From contig NZ_VZOV01000009.1 of NCBI RefSeq assembly GCF_008801915.1, positions 62,001 through 126,000 of the forward strand: a stretch of 64,000 nucleotides of DNA. Reading direction: 5' to 3'. The notes under the pieces were generated by a model that saw only the letters and a program-made list of their open reading frames with translations, was not told the origin of the DNA and searched no databases. Both the position numbers and the translations under genes were made by a program. This stretch comes from Cupriavidus gilardii (lineage in GTDB: Bacteria > Pseudomonadota > Gammaproteobacteria > Burkholderiales > Burkholderiaceae). Numbering within the stretch: position 1 is the stretch's first letter; each line of letters begins with the position of its first letter. This document shows, one piece after another, positions 62,670 to 64,000 of the stretch.

Positions 62670-63104
62670 TCAAACCAGCACGGTCTCCACGTGGATGTTT
62701 CCGCGCGTTGCCTTCGAGTACGGGCAGATGCCGTGCGCCGTCTCTACCAGAGCCCGCGCCATGCCGCTGTCGACGCCGGGGATATGGACGTGCAGACGGG
62801 CCTGCAGCAGGAAGGCCTCGCCGGCCATGGCCAGGTCGACCTCGGCGTCGACCGACGGTGCGGACGGCAGCGCGACGTTCAGCTTGCCGGCGGCCTTGCC
62901 CAACGCGCCGATGAAGCAGGCGGACCAGCCTGCGGCGAACAACTGCTCCGGGTTGGTGCCGGCGCCCTTGCTTCCCGGCGGCGACAGCTTGATGCTCAGC
63001 CGGCCGTCGTCGCTGTGTGCCTCGCCGTCGCGTCCGCCGGTGGTGCGGGTCTTGCCGGTGTACAGCACCTTGTCGATCGGGGCTGCGTGGGTCGTCTGGG
63101 TCAT
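62670..63104 (-). CDS. Organic hydroperoxide resistance protein (Ohr/OsmC family)
   Basis: 144 residues from ATG 63104 (GAGGAAA upstream). Catalytic Cys pair in FAAGWSACFIGALGKAAGKL and in ETAHGICPYSKATRGNI, with VLYTGKTRTTGGRDGEAHSDD at the N-terminus typical of Ohr. It reduces organic hydroperoxides with lipoyl-type thiols. No ohrR is adjacent. Confidence 0.94.
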   Translation of the reverse strand: MTQTTHAAPIDKVLYTGKTRTTGGRDGEAHSDDGRLSIKLSPPGSKGAGTNPEQLFAAGWSACFIGALGKAAGKLNVALPSAPSVDAEVDLAMAGEAFLLQARLHVHIPGVDSGMARALVETAHGICPYSKATRGNIHVETVLV

Positions 63105-63170
63105 TTCGGTTTCCTCGCTGGTTCGATCCATGGGTTGCGTTCGATGATGGTGATTTCGCTTGCCGGACGG

Positions 63171-63521
63171 TCAGGCGTAGGCGCCGTCCAGATACGGATC
63201 GACACTGCGCGCAGGTTCGGCCGAGACGCCGGTGCGGTCCTGTCCGGCCAGCGTACGGGCACCGTCGGTGTACAGGTCGAACTGACGGGCACCGTCGCTG
63301 TACGGGTCGGTCTGGCGCGCGCCGTCGCTGTAGACGCTGCGCGGCTCCTGCGCCGAGCGGGCGCCGCTGCTGTACGGGTCGCGTGCATCGGCCACCGAAC
63401 GGGCGCCTTCGGTGTACGGGTCCCGAGCACCGGGCTGGGCGAAGCCGGCGGCTTGCGCGCCGACGGCAGCGGCGGCGAGCGACAGGGCGAGAACAAGGCG
63501 CTTGGCGAATTGGGCGGTCAT
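63171..63521 (-). CDS. Secreted repeat protein with six D-x-Y-x-x-GAR units
   Basis: 116 residues. A Sec signal (AKRLVLALSLAAAAVGAQA, cleavage near 24) is followed by six copies of an eight-residue unit: DPYTEGAR, DPYSSGAR, SVYSDGAR, DPYSDGAR, DLYTDGAR and DPYLDGAY (34-41, 48-55, 62-69, 72-79, 82-89, 108-115). No Cys. AAAGGAAACC lies before the ATG. I know similar short secreted proteins in Burkholderiales but no function. The ohr gene follows 66 bp downstream on the same strand and may be co-transcribed. Confidence 0.8.
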   Translation of the reverse strand: MTAQFAKRLVLALSLAAAAVGAQAAGFAQPGARDPYTEGARSVADARDPYSSGARSAQEPRSVYSDGARQTDPYSDGARQFDLYTDGARTLAGQDRTGVSAEPARSVDPYLDGAYA

Positions 63522-63714
63522 GATGGTTTCCTTTGAAAGAGAGATTGCGTTGAGGCTTGGTATCGCGCGGTCCGGATCGCTTCGTTGTCGTTCAGCGCCG
63601 GGCCACGGATGTCATTCAAGGCGACCCACGTATCGCGCCCGTAGCGGGCAAGGGCCGTTTTTGTCTGGGTGCGTATCGCCGCGCAGGCGAGATACAAAAG
63701 CATACAAAGCGGGC

Positions 63715-63740
63715 AAAAAAATCGGCCCCGAAGGGCCGAT
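63715..63740 (-). terminator. Intrinsic terminator with UUCG tetraloop
   Basis: On the minus strand ATCGGCCC, loop TTCG, GGGCCGAT and then six T residues (63715-63720). It lies 66 bp after the stop of the histidine kinase gene. Confidence 0.9.
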
Positions 63741-63805
63741 CGAATTGCCTGCGCTCTTGGTCGTTCCCGCGTTCGCGGGAATGACGGGTGAGACGGGCCA
63801 GGGCG

Positions 63806-64000
63806 TCAGCCCAGCCTGACTTCGGCCGCCAGGCCGCCCCCCTCGCGATTGCGCAGCGTCAGCGTGCCGCCGATGGCGGCAGTCAGCTCGTGGGCGATCG
63901 CCAGACCCAGGCCGGTACCGCCGGTTTCGCGGCTGCGGGACTGTTCCAGGCGCACGAAGGGCTTGAGCACGGCCTCGAGCTGGTCGTCGGGGATGCCGGT
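63806..64000 (-). CDS. Sensor histidine kinase, C-terminal end
   Basis: The gene enters from the right edge; 64 codons and a TGA are visible. KPFVRLEQSRSRETGGTGLG and LAIAHELTAAIGGTLTLRNR are the F and G boxes of a histidine kinase ATPase domain. The rest, and the partner regulator, are outside the window. Confidence 0.88.
   Translation of the reverse strand, partial: TGIPDDQLEAVLKPFVRLEQSRSRETGGTGLGLAIAHELTAAIGGTLTLRNREGGGLAAEVRLG

Noticed and set aside
1..64000. tRNA, rRNA, prophage, integrase or attachment site
   Set aside because: I saw no cloverleaf-like sequence, integrase motif or phage gene cluster anywhere in the window.

Overview
The window is high-GC, tightly packed proteobacterial chromosome. 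The gene set points to the Burkholderiales, most likely a Cupriavidus/Ralstonia-type soil bacterium. Supporting signs are many LysR regulators, Bug (TctC-type) solute-binding proteins, several acyl-CoA ligases and dehydrogenases, a catR/catB pair, and a cyoABCD-SURF1-regBA cluster. The genus is inferred; no rRNA or tRNA gene lies in the window.

Layout. 1-8050: end of a TauD-type dioxygenase, then a leftward set with two alpha/beta hydrolases, an MFS transporter, an acyl-CoA ligase and a fused enoyl-CoA hydratase/3-hydroxyacyl-CoA dehydrogenase. 8214-16994: a rightward set with two acyl-CoA dehydrogenases, a candidate 31-codon leader ORF and a five-gene peptide/nickel-type ABC importer. 17148-22701: a regulator with two TetR DNA-binding domains, another acyl-CoA ligase, and a LysR/SDR/F420-type reductase group. 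22694-29787 (leftward): cyoABCD quinol oxidase, SURF1 and the RegB/RegA redox two-component pair. 29990-34129: an MFS transporter and an orphan hybrid histidine kinase with two receivers. 34195-35449 is gene-poor and holds a broken Abi-like gene. 35450-43903: aquaporin, GST with a divergent LysR, catR/catB plus a Bug receptor, a chemoreceptor and a DUF3597 protein. 43997-52765: a branched-chain-type ABC importer run together with an M20 amidohydrolase and an M81 (MlrC-like) protein, opposite a GntR/FCD regulator. 52792-53987: a Bug gene remnant abutting an Rpn-type nuclease gene. 54245-64000: SDR, nitronate monooxygenase-like enzyme, DsbA-family isomerase, Lrp regulator with divergent EamA exporter, NhaA behind a structured leader, AhpD-like protein, asparaginase, thioredoxin-like protein, Ohr, a secreted repeat protein, and the end of a histidine kinase.

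How the parts work together. The first 20 kb looks like uptake, CoA activation and beta-oxidation of carboxylic acids. The cyo cluster couples a terminal quinol oxidase to a quinone/redox sensor with both diagnostic RegB motifs. The 44-52 kb block reads as import and hydrolysis of an amide or N-carbamoyl compound under a GntR repressor with a perfect palindromic operator.

Best leads: the nhaA leader, which resembles the nhaA-I (lithium/sodium) riboswitch class; the intragenic TetR tandem; the CatR/BenM operator in front of a catB that lacks catC; the GntR palindrome; short tandem repeats filling three convergent spacers; and two enzymes that lost a catalytic residue. I did not find a convincing entirely new system.
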